From the NCBI GenBank assembly GCA_037442505.1, contig JBBIPZ010000003.1:1-11785 (forward strand): DNA of 11,785 bases. The letters run 5' to 3'. Below, in pieces: positions 1-7,247 of the stretch. Made by a program: the position numbers and the translations under genes. The notes below the pieces were generated by a model. It made no database searches. It was not told where the DNA came from and was given only the letters and a program-made list of their open reading frames with translations. This stretch comes from JBBIPZ01 sp037442505 [NCBI: Deltaproteobacteria bacterium] (GTDB lineage Bacteria > CALINM01). Position 1 is the stretch's first letter. Each line of letters begins with the position of its first letter.

Positions 1-8
1 TTTTTTTC

Positions 9-38
9 TTGACATTAATTGGTTGAAATTGTTATTCT
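9..38 (+). promoter_or_regulatory. Probable sigma-70 promoter of the tRNA-Val/thrS transcript
   Basis: A perfect -35 hexamer TTGACA (9-14) is followed after 18 bases by TATTCT (33-38), which matches the -10 consensus at four of six positions. The expected start is near base 45, about ten bases before the mature tRNA 5' end, leaving a short leader for RNase P to remove. No comparable promoter is visible between the tRNA and thrS, so this one may serve the whole translation cluster. The T-run at 1-7 could be the tail of an upstream terminator, but its hairpin would lie outside the window. Confidence 0.55.
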
Positions 39-54
39 TTCATATCTAATATAT

Positions 55-126
<72 letters not shown>

Positions 127-152
127 TTTATATTTTTTGCAAAGTGAGTAAA

Positions 153-1961
153 ATGAACCCAATAGCAGCGCGAAAAAATGGTGTGTTGGTTGATTTGAGT
201 TCAGCTGATGAGAACTCTACACCTGTTTTCACTACTGATAAAGATGCTCTGGATATCCTGCGTCACAGTTCTGCTCATGTAATGGCAGAAGCGGTGAAAG
301 AGCTTTTTTCTGACGTAAAGGTGGCTATAGGACCTTCTACAGAATCTGGCTTTTATTATGATTTTGACCGTGATACCCCCTTCACTGAAGAAGATCTAAC
401 TAAAATCGAAGCCAAAATGGCTGAACTTATTGATAAAAAACAGTTTTTTAAACGCAATGTCATCGGAATTGATGATGCTATAACATATTTCAAAAATTTG
501 GGTGAGATTTATAAAATAGATATTCTTGAAGAATTAAAAAGACAGGGGGAAAAAGAGGTATCACTATATACACAGGGTAACTTCACCGATTTATGTAGAG
601 GGCCTCACATCCCGGATACAAGTTTTATCAAGGCTTTTAAGCTGCTTTCTGTTGCTGGTGCTTATTGGCGCGGCGATGAAAAAAACAAGATGTTACAGCG
701 TATTTACGGCACTGCCTTCTTTAGCAAAGAAGAGCTGGATAGGTTTCTATCACGTCTTGAAGAGGCTAAAGAACGAGACCACAGAAAGTTAGGTAAAGAA
801 CTTGATCTTTTTAGTATAAGTGACGAAGTAGGACCAGGTCTTGTTATCTACCATCCAAATGGTGCTTTACTACGTTATTTAATCGAAGAATTTGAGAGAA
901 GAGAGCATTTACGTCGTGGCTATCAGATGGTGTTTGGTCCACAAATCATGCGCTTAGAAATGTGGAAAAAGTCTGGACACTATGACAACTATCGTGAAAA
1001 TATGTATTTTACAGAAGTTGAAGGACAAATGTTTGGCATCAAGCCAATGAACTGCATTGCACATATTCACGTTTATAAGTCAAAGGTCAGAAGTTATAGA
1101 GATCTGCCTTTGCGTTATTTTGAATTAGGCACGGTCCATAGACACGAAAGAAGTGGTGTCCTACACGGATTGTTACGTGTTAGAAGCTTTACACAGGATG
1201 ATGCACACATCTTTTGTCGTCCCGATCAGGTAGAAGATGAGATTAATAATGTTATTAAGTTTGTTGATGACGTGATGGGTATTTTTGGCTTCAATTACGA
1301 GATGGAGCTTTCAACACGCCCGGAAAAATCACTCGGTAGCGATGAGATATGGGAATTGGCAACTAATGCATTGAAAAGCTGTCTTGATAAATTAGGCAAA
1401 CCATACGATATCAATGAGGGTGATGGAGCCTTTTACGGTCCCAAGATCGATATCAAACTTAAAGATGCCCTTGATAGAAAGTGGCAGTGTGCGACAATTC
1501 AGTGCGACTTTAATTTACCTGAACGTTTTGATTTAGGTTATATTGGTGAGGATAATAAACGCCACAGACCTGTTATGTTGCACAGAGTTGTTTTAGGGTC
1601 AATAGAAAGGTTTATCAGTATCCTTATTGAACATTTTAAGGGTGCTTTTCCTTTCTGGCTTTCTCCTATACAGTTACTGATCGTTAACATTACAGACAAA
1701 CAAATTGATTATTCAAAAAATGTAGCTCAAGTGCTAAGGGAAAACGATTTTAGAGTTGAAGAAGATTACAGAAACGAGAAGTTGGGATTTAAAATTAGAG
1801 AAGCACAGTTGCGAAAAATTCCTTATATTGTTATCATAGGCAATAAGGAAGTTTCGTCTGAAACTGTTTCTGTACGTTTAAGAACAGGTGAAGAAAGAAA
1901 AGGGGTTAAGTTGGCGGATTTGATTGCCGAACTTAAAGAAAGCTCTTTATTAAGGAGGTAG
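153..1961 (+). CDS. thrS: Threonine--tRNA ligase, N-terminally short
   Basis: This is a cytoplasmic class II synthetase that charges tRNA-Thr and edits mischarged Ser-tRNA-Thr. The predicted protein has 602 residues, against about 640 in E. coli. Only about 25 residues of the N-terminal TGS domain remain (residues 1-26). The editing domain follows, with its HxxxH (H38, H42) and C148/H152 metal-type residues. The catalytic core is intact: zinc ligands C301, H352 and H477 by alignment to E. coli C334, H385 and H511, and motif 2 arginine R330. The C-terminal anticodon-binding domain covers roughly 505-602. The start is ATG 153 with a weak GTGAG element just before it. The frame is open to position 57, but that stretch lies inside the tRNA gene, and TAG at 54-56 closes it, so no full TGS domain can be encoded in frame. 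From memory, Campylobacterota ThrRS is similarly short. The stop overlaps the infC ribosome binding site. Confidence 0.96.
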   Translation: MNPIAARKNGVLVDLSSADENSTPVFTTDKDALDILRHSSAHVMAEAVKELFSDVKVAIGPSTESGFYYDFDRDTPFTEEDLTKIEAKMAELIDKKQFFKRNVIGIDDAITYFKNLGEIYKIDILEELKRQGEKEVSLYTQGNFTDLCRGPHIPDTSFIKAFKLLSVAGAYWRGDEKNKMLQRIYGTAFFSKEELDRFLSRLEEAKERDHRKLGKELDLFSISDEVGPGLVIYHPNGALLRYLIEEFERREHLRRGYQMVFGPQIMRLEMWKKSGHYDNYRENMYFTEVEGQMFGIKPMNCIAHIHVYKSKVRSYRDLPLRYFELGTVHRHERSGVLHGLLRVRSFTQDDAHIFCRPDQVEDEINNVIKFVDDVMGIFGFNYEMELSTRPEKSLGSDEIWELATNALKSCLDKLGKPYDINEGDGAFYGPKIDIKLKDALDRKWQCATIQCDFNLPERFDLGYIGEDNKRHRPVMLHRVVLGSIERFISILIEHFKGAFPFWLSPIQLLIVNITDKQIDYSKNVAQVLRENDFRVEEDYRNEKLGFKIREAQLRKIPYIVIIGNKEVSSETVSVRLRTGEERKGVKLADLIAELKESSLLRR

Positions 1962-1967
1962 TTTATA
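1952..1967 (+). promoter_or_regulatory. Shine-Dalgarno and AUA start of infC
   Basis: A strong AAGGAGG (1952-1958) lies across the end of thrS, and six bases later is the codon ATA (1965-1967), in frame with the IF3 sequence. No ATG, GTG or TTG occurs in this frame between the thrS stop and the conserved RINEKI segment. The next alternative, ATT at 1983, is 24 bases from the Shine-Dalgarno. In known infC genes a non-AUG start (AUU in E. coli) lets IF3 repress its own translation. AUA would serve the same purpose here. Confidence 0.8.
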
Positions 1968-2474
1968 GAAAAGGAACACAGAATTAATGAGAAAATTAAG
2001 GCGGCAGAGGTTAGAGTTGTTGATGAAGATGGCAAGCAGATAGGTATCTTAAATCGGGATGAGGCAATAAGTATCGCAAGGGAAAGGGGTTATGATTTAG
2101 TTGAGATTTCACCAAATGCTGACCCGCCCGTTTGTAAAATTATTGATTATGGCAAGTTTAAGTACCAGCTTAATAAAAAAACACAGGAAGCTAAAAAGAA
2201 ACAAACAGTTATTCAAGTTAAGGAAATTAAATTAAGGCCTAAAACTGATGTGCATGATATAGAGGTAAAATCGAAGCACATACGCAGATTTATAGAGGAC
2301 AAAAACAAAGTTAAAGTTTCCGTCGTATTCAGAGGAAGGGAACTAACGCATAAAGATGTCGGTGTTAAGGTGATGGATGAGCTTTTGAAAAGGGTAGAAG
2401 ATGTTGCAAAGATAGAGACAGAAGCAAAATTTGACGGCAAAAGTTATGTTGTGGTTCTGTCTCCCAAAAAGTGA
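1965..2474 (+). CDS. infC: Translation initiation factor IF-3
   Basis: IF-3 binds the 30S subunit, keeps it apart from 50S and checks start codon and initiator tRNA pairing. The 169-residue product has the IF-3 hallmarks: an N-terminal RINEKIKA segment, then DLVEISPNADPPVCKIIDYGK, a lysine-rich linker, and a C-domain containing VKEIKLRP and VSVVFRGRE. The length is normal for the family. The start is the unusual AUA at 1965, chosen for its spacing from AAGGAGG and because an internal ATG such as 2250 would delete the whole N-domain. Only one sense codon separates it from the thrS stop, so translation may be coupled. Autoregulation through the start codon is expected from E. coli but not shown here. 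Confidence 0.93.
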   Translation: MEKEHRINEKIKAAEVRVVDEDGKQIGILNRDEAISIARERGYDLVEISPNADPPVCKIIDYGKFKYQLNKKTQEAKKKQTVIQVKEIKLRPKTDVHDIEVKSKHIRRFIEDKNKVKVSVVFRGRELTHKDVGVKVMDELLKRVEDVAKIETEAKFDGKSYVVVLSPKK

Positions 2475-2504
2475 TTCAAATATATTTTCAGGAGGAATAG
2501 TAAG

Positions 2505-2702
2505 ATGCCCAAGTTAAAATCGCACAGAGGAGCTGCCAAACGTTTTAAAATAACTGGCACAGGCAAGGCTAAATATAAAAAGGCGAACCTGCGCCATCTA
2601 TTAACATCAAAACAAACTGGCAGAAAAAGAAGTTTAGGTAAACCGGGTGTTTTAAATACGACACAGTCAGCAATTATTAGAAAAATTTTACCATATTTAT
2701 AA
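2505..2702 (+). CDS. rpmI: 50S ribosomal protein L35
   Basis: This is a 65-residue, very basic protein of the large ribosomal subunit. The N-terminus MPKLKSHRGAAKRFKITGTGK is the family signature (usually MPKxKTxxxAxKRFK...TGxGK), followed by HLLTSKQTGRKRSLGKP. Length matches the usual 64-66 residues. The start ATG has AGGAGG at 2491-2496. It lies 30 bases after infC and 14 bases before rplT, the classic infC-rpmI-rplT arrangement. In E. coli and Bacillus, L20 represses this pair by binding the leader mRNA. I did not identify such a site here. Confidence 0.98.
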   Translation: MPKLKSHRGAAKRFKITGTGKAKYKKANLRHLLTSKQTGRKRSLGKPGVLNTTQSAIIRKILPYL

Positions 2703-2716
2703 AGGAGTTGTAAGTC

Positions 2717-3061
2717 ATGCCAAGAGCAAAAGGTGGATTTAAAACAAGAAGAAGACACAAAAAGTTTCTCAAGTTAGCTAAGGGTTACTGGGGAGCAAGA
2801 AACAGACTTTACAAAATAGCACGTGTGGCGGTTGAACGTTCCTTAGCATTTGCGTTTCATGGTAGAAAGCTTAGAAAGAGAGAATTCAGAACGTTATGGA
2901 TTGCAAGGATAAATGCCGCTTGTAGAAGTTTAGGTACAACCTACAGTAAACTAATGGGCAACTTAACAAAAAGGAATATTCAGATTGACAGGAAAATGCT
3001 TGCAGAAATAGCGGTATCTGATCCAAAAGCTTTTGAAGCAATTGTTAATTCCTCATGTTAG
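2717..3061 (+). CDS. rplT: 50S ribosomal protein L20
   Basis: L20 is a 23S rRNA-binding protein needed early in large-subunit assembly. The 114-residue product shows the expected basic N-terminal extension (MPRAKGGFKTRRRHKKFLKLAKGYWGARNRLYKIA). The globular C-domain includes FRTLWIARINAACRSLGTTYSKLMGNL and DRKMLAEIAVSDPKAFEAIV. The start ATG has AAGGAG about ten bases upstream. The final codons overlap the pheS start by seven bases, implying coupled translation. In E. coli this protein is the translational repressor of its own operon. Whether that applies here cannot be seen. Confidence 0.98.
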   Translation: MPRAKGGFKTRRRHKKFLKLAKGYWGARNRLYKIARVAVERSLAFAFHGRKLRKREFRTLWIARINAACRSLGTTYSKLMGNLTKRNIQIDRKMLAEIAVSDPKAFEAIVNSSC

Positions 3062-4080
3062 ACCAAAGAAAAGTAGAAGAGATTAAAGAAACGGCAAAAG
3101 AAAAGATCGGGCTTATACGTTCAGAAGTGGATTATACGAACGTAAAAGCCCTTTTTCTTGGTAAAAAAGGCATAATTGCTGATGCAATGAAACTACTGCC
3201 TCAACTTTCTCCAGAAGAAAGAAAGGCTTTAGGTGCCAATATAAACAGCCTTAAAAACTTTATAGAAACAGAACTCGAAAAAAAACTTGCTGAAATTAAA
3301 GAGGAAGAGAAACGCAAGACCCTTTTTGAAAAATCTATTGATATCACTTTGCCACCCAAACTGTGGCACACGATAGGTACATTTCACCCTCTCACACAAG
3401 TTCAAGAAGAGATAATTAATATTTTTGTAGGGATGGGTTTTGACATAGCTGAAGGTCCTGAAATTGAAAGTGATTATTATAATTTTGAAGCTCTAAATAT
3501 TCCCCCGGAACATCCTGCAAGAGAAATGCAAGATACATTTTATATCGATGAAAAGAACCTGCTTAGAACTCATACATCACCTGTCCAGATAAGATATATG
3601 GAGAAAAACACACCTCCTTTGAGAGTTATTTGCCCAGGTAAAGTTTATAGAAGAGATTCTGATGTAACACATAGTCCGATGTTTCACCAGATAGAAGGTT
3701 TTATGGTCGACGAAGGCGTTAGTTTTGCCAATCTTAAAGGTGTTCTAACTGAGTTTTTGCAATCTTTATACGGGAGAAATTTAGCAGTTCGTTTCAGACC
3801 AAGTTATTTCCCTTTTACTGAACCAAGCGCTGAAGTTGATATTGCTTGTGTGGTCTGTAGTGGACAGGGATGCCGTGTATGTAAGGGAACGGGATGGTTA
3901 GAAGTTCTTGGTTGCGGGATGATTCATCCTTACCTTTTTAAAGTGGTTGGCTATGACAAGGAAAAGTTTAGTGGATTTGCATTTGGACTGGGAGTTGAAA
4001 GGCTTACGATGTTAAAGTATGCTATTGATGATATTCGTCTTTTTTATGAAGGTAACATAAGTTTTATGGAGCAGTTCTGA
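3055..4080 (+). CDS. pheS: Phenylalanine--tRNA ligase alpha subunit
   Basis: This is the catalytic subunit of the alpha2-beta2 enzyme that charges tRNA-Phe. At 341 residues it is normal length. Residues 1-85 form a lysine/glutamate-rich helical tRNA-binding arm. The catalytic domain holds motif 1 (about 111-145), RTHTSPVQIR, and motif 2 around GKVYRRDSDVTHSPMFHQIEG (195-215). FRPSYFPFTEPSAEVDI (246-262) and motif 3, GLGVERLTMLKY (312-323), follow. Cysteines 265, 268, 273 and 276 make a CxxC-x4-CxxC knuckle that could bind zinc, with another at C287. A similar cysteine-rich insert occurs in many bacterial PheS proteins. No Shine-Dalgarno precedes the start, and the gene overlaps rplT by seven bases, so translation probably depends on ribosomes finishing rplT. 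The E. coli pheM leader and attenuator between rplT and pheS are absent. Confidence 0.97.
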   Translation: MLDQRKVEEIKETAKEKIGLIRSEVDYTNVKALFLGKKGIIADAMKLLPQLSPEERKALGANINSLKNFIETELEKKLAEIKEEEKRKTLFEKSIDITLPPKLWHTIGTFHPLTQVQEEIINIFVGMGFDIAEGPEIESDYYNFEALNIPPEHPAREMQDTFYIDEKNLLRTHTSPVQIRYMEKNTPPLRVICPGKVYRRDSDVTHSPMFHQIEGFMVDEGVSFANLKGVLTEFLQSLYGRNLAVRFRPSYFPFTEPSAEVDIACVVCSGQGCRVCKGTGWLEVLGCGMIHPYLFKVVGYDKEKFSGFAFGLGVERLTMLKYAIDDIRLFYEGNISFMEQF

Positions 4081-6494
4081 TGCGCGTACTTTTCAACTGG
4101 TTAAAAGATTACATTGAGATAGAAGAAAATGCCACAGAAATAGCTGAAAAACTTACGATGTCAGGTTTTGAAGTTGAATATATTCACGATTTCAAAAGTG
4201 ACTTTAAAAATATAAAGACCGCCAAAGTATTATCTGTATCTCCTCATCCAAATGCAGACAAGTTAAAAGTTTGTAATGTATCCATAGGGACAAGCACCCT
4301 TCAAGTTGTGTGTGGTGCACCTAATGTAGATAAAGATCAAAATGTTGTTATTGCATTACCCGGTGCAGAACTAAAAGGTGGAAAAATAGAAAAAAGCATC
4401 ATACGTGGTGTTGAATCAAACGGTATGCTTTGCTCTGAAAAAGAGCTCGGGCTTGCCACGCACTCAGATGGCATATTAATTTTACCTGATGATGCTAAAA
4501 TCGGCATTGATCTCTGGCAATTTTACAGAGAGATTGATGATTTTGTCCTTGACATTGGGATAACTCCTAACAGAGGTGATTGCCTATCACACTTAGGGAT
4601 AGCAAGAGAGATTGCGGCCATAACAGGAAGGCAGGTTAATTATACTAAACCTCAATTAGAACTTTTAACTAAAGCTGATTTTGCTGAGATCATTATTGAC
4701 TCACCTAAATTGTGTCCGAGATATACTGGAAAGTTGATTAAAAATGTTACTATAAAGCCTTCTCCTGATTTTATTAAACTCAGGCTACTTGCCTGCGGAA
4801 TGAGACCAATTAATAACATAGTTGATATCACTAACTATATAATGCTCGACTTAGGGCAGCCACTTCATGCGTTTGATTATGACCTTATAAAAGACAAGAC
4901 AATCATCGTAAGAACTGCCAGGGACAATGAAAAACTTGTCACCCTCGATGGAAAAGAAAGATGTCTGACAAATGAGGATATTGTTATTGCAGATAAAGAA
5001 AACCCCATCGCTCTGGCAGGTGTGATGGGTGGACTTGACACTGAAGTTACTGAAAAGACTAAAAACATCTTTCTGGAGAGTGCATTTTTTAATCCTCCTA
5101 CCATAAGAAAAACGGCAAAAAGGTTATCATTACAATCAGAAGCATCATATAGATTTGAAAGATGTGTAGATATAGAAAACGTTCCTTTTGCTGCCTGTAA
5201 GGCTGCCAATCTGATGAAAGAGTTTGCAGGGGGAGAAACCACAACAGCTGTTCTTGACTGTTATCCAATACCATATCAAAAAAGACACATAATCTTTAGA
5301 CCTGAAAGATGCTCGGTTTATCTCGGAACAACTGAACCCATTAATTATGCTGAGAAAAGGCTGAAACTACTTTCGTTTGAAATTAACAAAAAACAAGGTG
5401 AGTGGGATATAACAGTACCTTCTTTTCGCAGTGACGTTTCTATCGAAGAAGATATTTACGAGGAGATTGCACGATTAGGCTTCTATAAAGAAATTAAACC
5501 TATAATGCCGGTTGTCGCAATGAAAGCAAGATTAGATAATAACCAGCGTCTATTTTACAACACAGTTAGAAACTTTCTCGTTGATAACGGCGCTACAGAA
5601 GTTATTACATATAGCTTTGTTCCCGAAAAAGAAGTAGAAAAGATTTTTATGTTAGATAAAATAAAAGGCTCTTTGGTTTACATCAAAAATCCTCTAACAG
5701 AAGAGCCTGCCGTTATGAGGCCTAATCTTGTCGCAAGCCATCTAAACGTCGCGGTTTTAAATCATTCCCGGTTGAACAATAATTTTAAACTTTTTGAGAT
5801 CGGGAAAAAATATCTACTCAACAATGAATCTACAAAGAAAACAAGTTTTATAGAAAAAAATGTTTTGTCACTTGTCTTTTCTGGCCTCGTTAATGAAAAA
5901 ACATGGTACTCAAAAGAAGAACCGTTTACATTTTTTGACATAAAAGGTTTTATAGAACTGTTACTTAACAGGATTTTGAAAAGCAGTTTTAAGTTAAAAC
6001 AAATCGTTCCTGATAAACTACCATTTTTGCATCCAAAAGAATCTGGAGAAATTTTACACGGACAAAAAAATTTAGGTTTTATAGGTCTGGTTCATCCTGA
6101 TGTCTCTTCTACATACGAACTTAAGAAGGATATCTATCTTGCGGAAATTGACTTAGAACTCCTCTATCAGCTTTTTTTACATAAAACAGTTAGTTATTAT
6201 GGCATTTCAAAATTTCCATGGGTTGATAGAGATATAACTATTATTGCGGAAGAAAACATTTGCAATCAGGATGTTTTAAATGTAATATTTGAAAGCTCAG
6301 AGGATATCCTTAAGGATGTAAAACTGATTGATATTTATAGAGGCGAAAATATTGGTAAAAACAAAAAAAGTATGACATATAAGCTGTTTTACCAATCCTC
6401 AGAAAGAACCTTAAGCGATGAAGAAGTCAATTTAGTTAATGAAAAGATTGCACGTAGTTTAGTAAATAAGCTAAATATTGAATTTCCAAAGTAA
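4080..6494 (+). CDS. pheT: Phenylalanine--tRNA ligase beta subunit
   Basis: This is the partner of PheS, responsible for tRNA binding and for hydrolysing Tyr-tRNA-Phe. Its 804 residues are the usual size for the long bacterial type. The order of parts is an EMAP-like tRNA-binding domain (about 40-150, HPNADKLKVCNV and CGAPNV), then the B3/B4 editing region from about residue 210 with RPINNIVDITNY, GQPLHAFD and GVMGG. A conserved segment around 342-364 contains SEASYRFERCVD, followed by B5 (about 402-475) and a catalytically inactive synthetase-like core. The C-terminal ferredoxin-fold anticodon-binding domain is at about 704-804 (SKFPWVDRDI). The ATG shares one base with the pheS TGA, so the two subunits are translationally coupled, fitting their equal stoichiometry. 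Confidence 0.97.
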   Translation: MRVLFNWLKDYIEIEENATEIAEKLTMSGFEVEYIHDFKSDFKNIKTAKVLSVSPHPNADKLKVCNVSIGTSTLQVVCGAPNVDKDQNVVIALPGAELKGGKIEKSIIRGVESNGMLCSEKELGLATHSDGILILPDDAKIGIDLWQFYREIDDFVLDIGITPNRGDCLSHLGIAREIAAITGRQVNYTKPQLELLTKADFAEIIIDSPKLCPRYTGKLIKNVTIKPSPDFIKLRLLACGMRPINNIVDITNYIMLDLGQPLHAFDYDLIKDKTIIVRTARDNEKLVTLDGKERCLTNEDIVIADKENPIALAGVMGGLDTEVTEKTKNIFLESAFFNPPTIRKTAKRLSLQSEASYRFERCVDIENVPFAACKAANLMKEFAGGETTTAVLDCYPIPYQKRHIIFRPERCSVYLGTTEPINYAEKRLKLLSFEINKKQGEWDITVPSFRSDVSIEEDIYEEIARLGFYKEIKPIMPVVAMKARLDNNQRLFYNTVRNFLVDNGATEVITYSFVPEKEVEKIFMLDKIKGSLVYIKNPLTEEPAVMRPNLVASHLNVAVLNHSRLNNNFKLFEIGKKYLLNNESTKKTSFIEKNVLSLVFSGLVNEKTWYSKEEPFTFFDIKGFIELLLNRILKSSFKLKQIVPDKLPFLHPKESGEILHGQKNLGFIGLVHPDVSSTYELKKDIYLAEIDLELLYQLFLHKTVSYYGISKFPWVDRDITIIAEENICNQDVLNVIFESSEDILKDVKLIDIYRGENIGKNKKSMTYKLFYQSSERTLSDEEVNLVNEKIARSLVNKLNIEFPK

Positions 6495-6507
6495 AAAGGT
6501 GGTGTTT

Positions 6508-6792
6508 ATGACAAAGCAAGACTTAATAAAAATGATGATGGAAGAATTGGGCTACTCTCGCAGAGATTCTATGGAACTCATCGACAAAACATTCGATATA
6601 GTTAAGGCAACGCTTTTGAAAGGTGAAAATGTTAGAATTGCCGGTTTTGGTAACTTTGTTGTCAGAAATAAGGCAAAAAGAGTAGGAAGGAATCCAAAAA
6701 CTAAACAGGAATACGAGATAAAAGAACGTGCAACAATTGTTTTTAAACCTGCTACTACTTTGAGAAAGGAACTTAGAGAAAAAGATAAATAA
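6508..6792 (+). CDS. ihfA: Integration host factor/HU-family DNA-bending protein, IhfA-like
   Basis: This is a small nucleoid protein that binds and sharply bends DNA as a dimer. The 94-residue product contains the family core: an N-terminal helical pair, GENVRIAGFGNFVVR (about 39-53), and the flexible beta-arm with GRNPKT (60-65), whose proline intercalates into the minor groove. The start is ATG 6508, with an AAGGTGGT Shine-Dalgarno at 6497-6504. An upstream in-frame TTG at 6478 would run into pheT and lacks a ribosome site. Position after pheT is where ihfA sits in gamma- and deltaproteobacteria, which favours IhfA over HU, though sequence alone does not settle it. Sites and partner subunit are not visible in this window. 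Confidence 0.9.
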   Translation: MTKQDLIKMMMEELGYSRRDSMELIDKTFDIVKATLLKGENVRIAGFGNFVVRNKAKRVGRNPKTKQEYEIKERATIVFKPATTLRKELREKDK

Positions 6793-6802
6793 AAGTTTAT
6801 CT
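6783..6802 (+). other. Small A/T-rich hairpin in the ihfA-merR junction
   Basis: AGATAAA (6783-6789) is the exact inverse complement of TTTATCT (6796-6802), with a six-base loop. It covers the ihfA stop codon and the place where a merR ribosome site would be expected. The stem is weak (one G-C pair) and there is no following T-run, so it is not a convincing terminator. It might limit merR translation or be chance in AT-rich DNA. Confidence 0.3.
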
Positions 6803-6806
6803 CCAT

Positions 6807-7136
6807 ATGGTAGAACTAAAGAGATACTATAAGATTGGTGAAGTATGCAAGATAGCAGGGATTCAACCTCATCTTCTAAGATACTGGGAGAAAGAGATTG
6901 CGGCTATACGGGCGCACCGTTCGTTAAAAAATCACAGGCTTTATTCTAAGGAAGCCGTTGAAAAAATTATTAAAATTAAGTCGTTGATTGATGAAGGTTA
7001 CAAATTGGATACTATAAAAAACAAATTTTCAGGTAAAAAAGGTATGACTCCTGAAACTGCAACACTATCGGCACCAGAGCTATTAAAAGAAATAAAAAAT
7101 GATTTGCAAAAAATCAAATCTTTGTTAGAATGTTAA
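6807..7136 (+). CDS. Small MerR-family transcriptional regulator
   Basis: The 109-residue protein has an N-terminal winged helix-turn-helix of MerR type (residues about 7-75): YYKIGEVCKIAGIQPHLLRYWEKE, then NHRLYSKEAVEKIIKIKSLIDEGYKLDTIK. After this there are only about 35 residues, including a short lysine/leucine-rich amphipathic stretch (about 91-107) that could be the usual dimerising helix. No effector-binding domain or metal-binding cysteine pair is present, and the only other cysteines are C14 and the last residue. The gene lies 14 bases after ihfA, a pairing also known in deltaproteobacteria, so it is probably the last protein gene of the cluster. No Shine-Dalgarno is visible. Its targets are unknown. 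Confidence 0.88.
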   Translation: MVELKRYYKIGEVCKIAGIQPHLLRYWEKEIAAIRAHRSLKNHRLYSKEAVEKIIKIKSLIDEGYKLDTIKNKFSGKKGMTPETATLSAPELLKEIKNDLQKIKSLLEC

Positions 7137-7142
7137 ACTTGT

Positions 7143-7219
7143 CGGGATGTAGCGCAGCTTGGTAGCGCACACGCTTGGGGTGCGTGTGGTCGTGGGTTCA
7201 AATCCCGCCATCCCGACCA
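7143..7219 (+). tRNA. tRNA-Pro (anticodon GGG)
   Basis: This is a full cloverleaf. Acceptor CGGGATG (7143-7149) pairs with CATCCCG (7209-7215), the D stem is GCGC/GCGC, and the anticodon stem is CACGC/GCGTG. The T stem is GTGGG/CCCGC around TTCAAAT. The loop TTGGGGT puts GGG at 7177-7179, followed by G at position 37, as expected for proline tRNAs reading CCC and CCU. The discriminator is A and CCA is encoded (7217-7219). It starts six bases after the merR stop, so it may be cotranscribed with the translation cluster and cut out by processing. Confidence 0.97.
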
Positions 7220-7247
7220 TTATTATTTAAGCTTACCTATACCTTAA

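Noticed and set aside
2250-2474. infC starting at ATG 2250 as a 74-residue protein
   Set aside because: Conserved IF-3 N-domain sequence continues in frame upstream to the AUA at 1965, next to a strong Shine-Dalgarno.
2444-2758. Minus-strand frame of 104 codons over rpmI
   Set aside because: It is antisense to the conserved L35 and L20 genes and has no recognisable domain or ribosome site.
4877-5242. Minus-strand frame of 121 codons inside pheT
   Set aside because: It lies fully opposite the conserved editing region of pheT and its serine/leucine-rich product resembles an antisense translation.
6478-6507. Extended ihfA start at TTG 6478
   Set aside because: It overlaps the end of pheT and lacks a ribosome site, while ATG 6508 has AAGGTGGT at good spacing and matches family N-termini.
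7220-7247. Terminator between tRNA-Pro and trxB
   Set aside because: There is no GC-rich hairpin followed by a T-run on either strand, only short AT-rich sequence.
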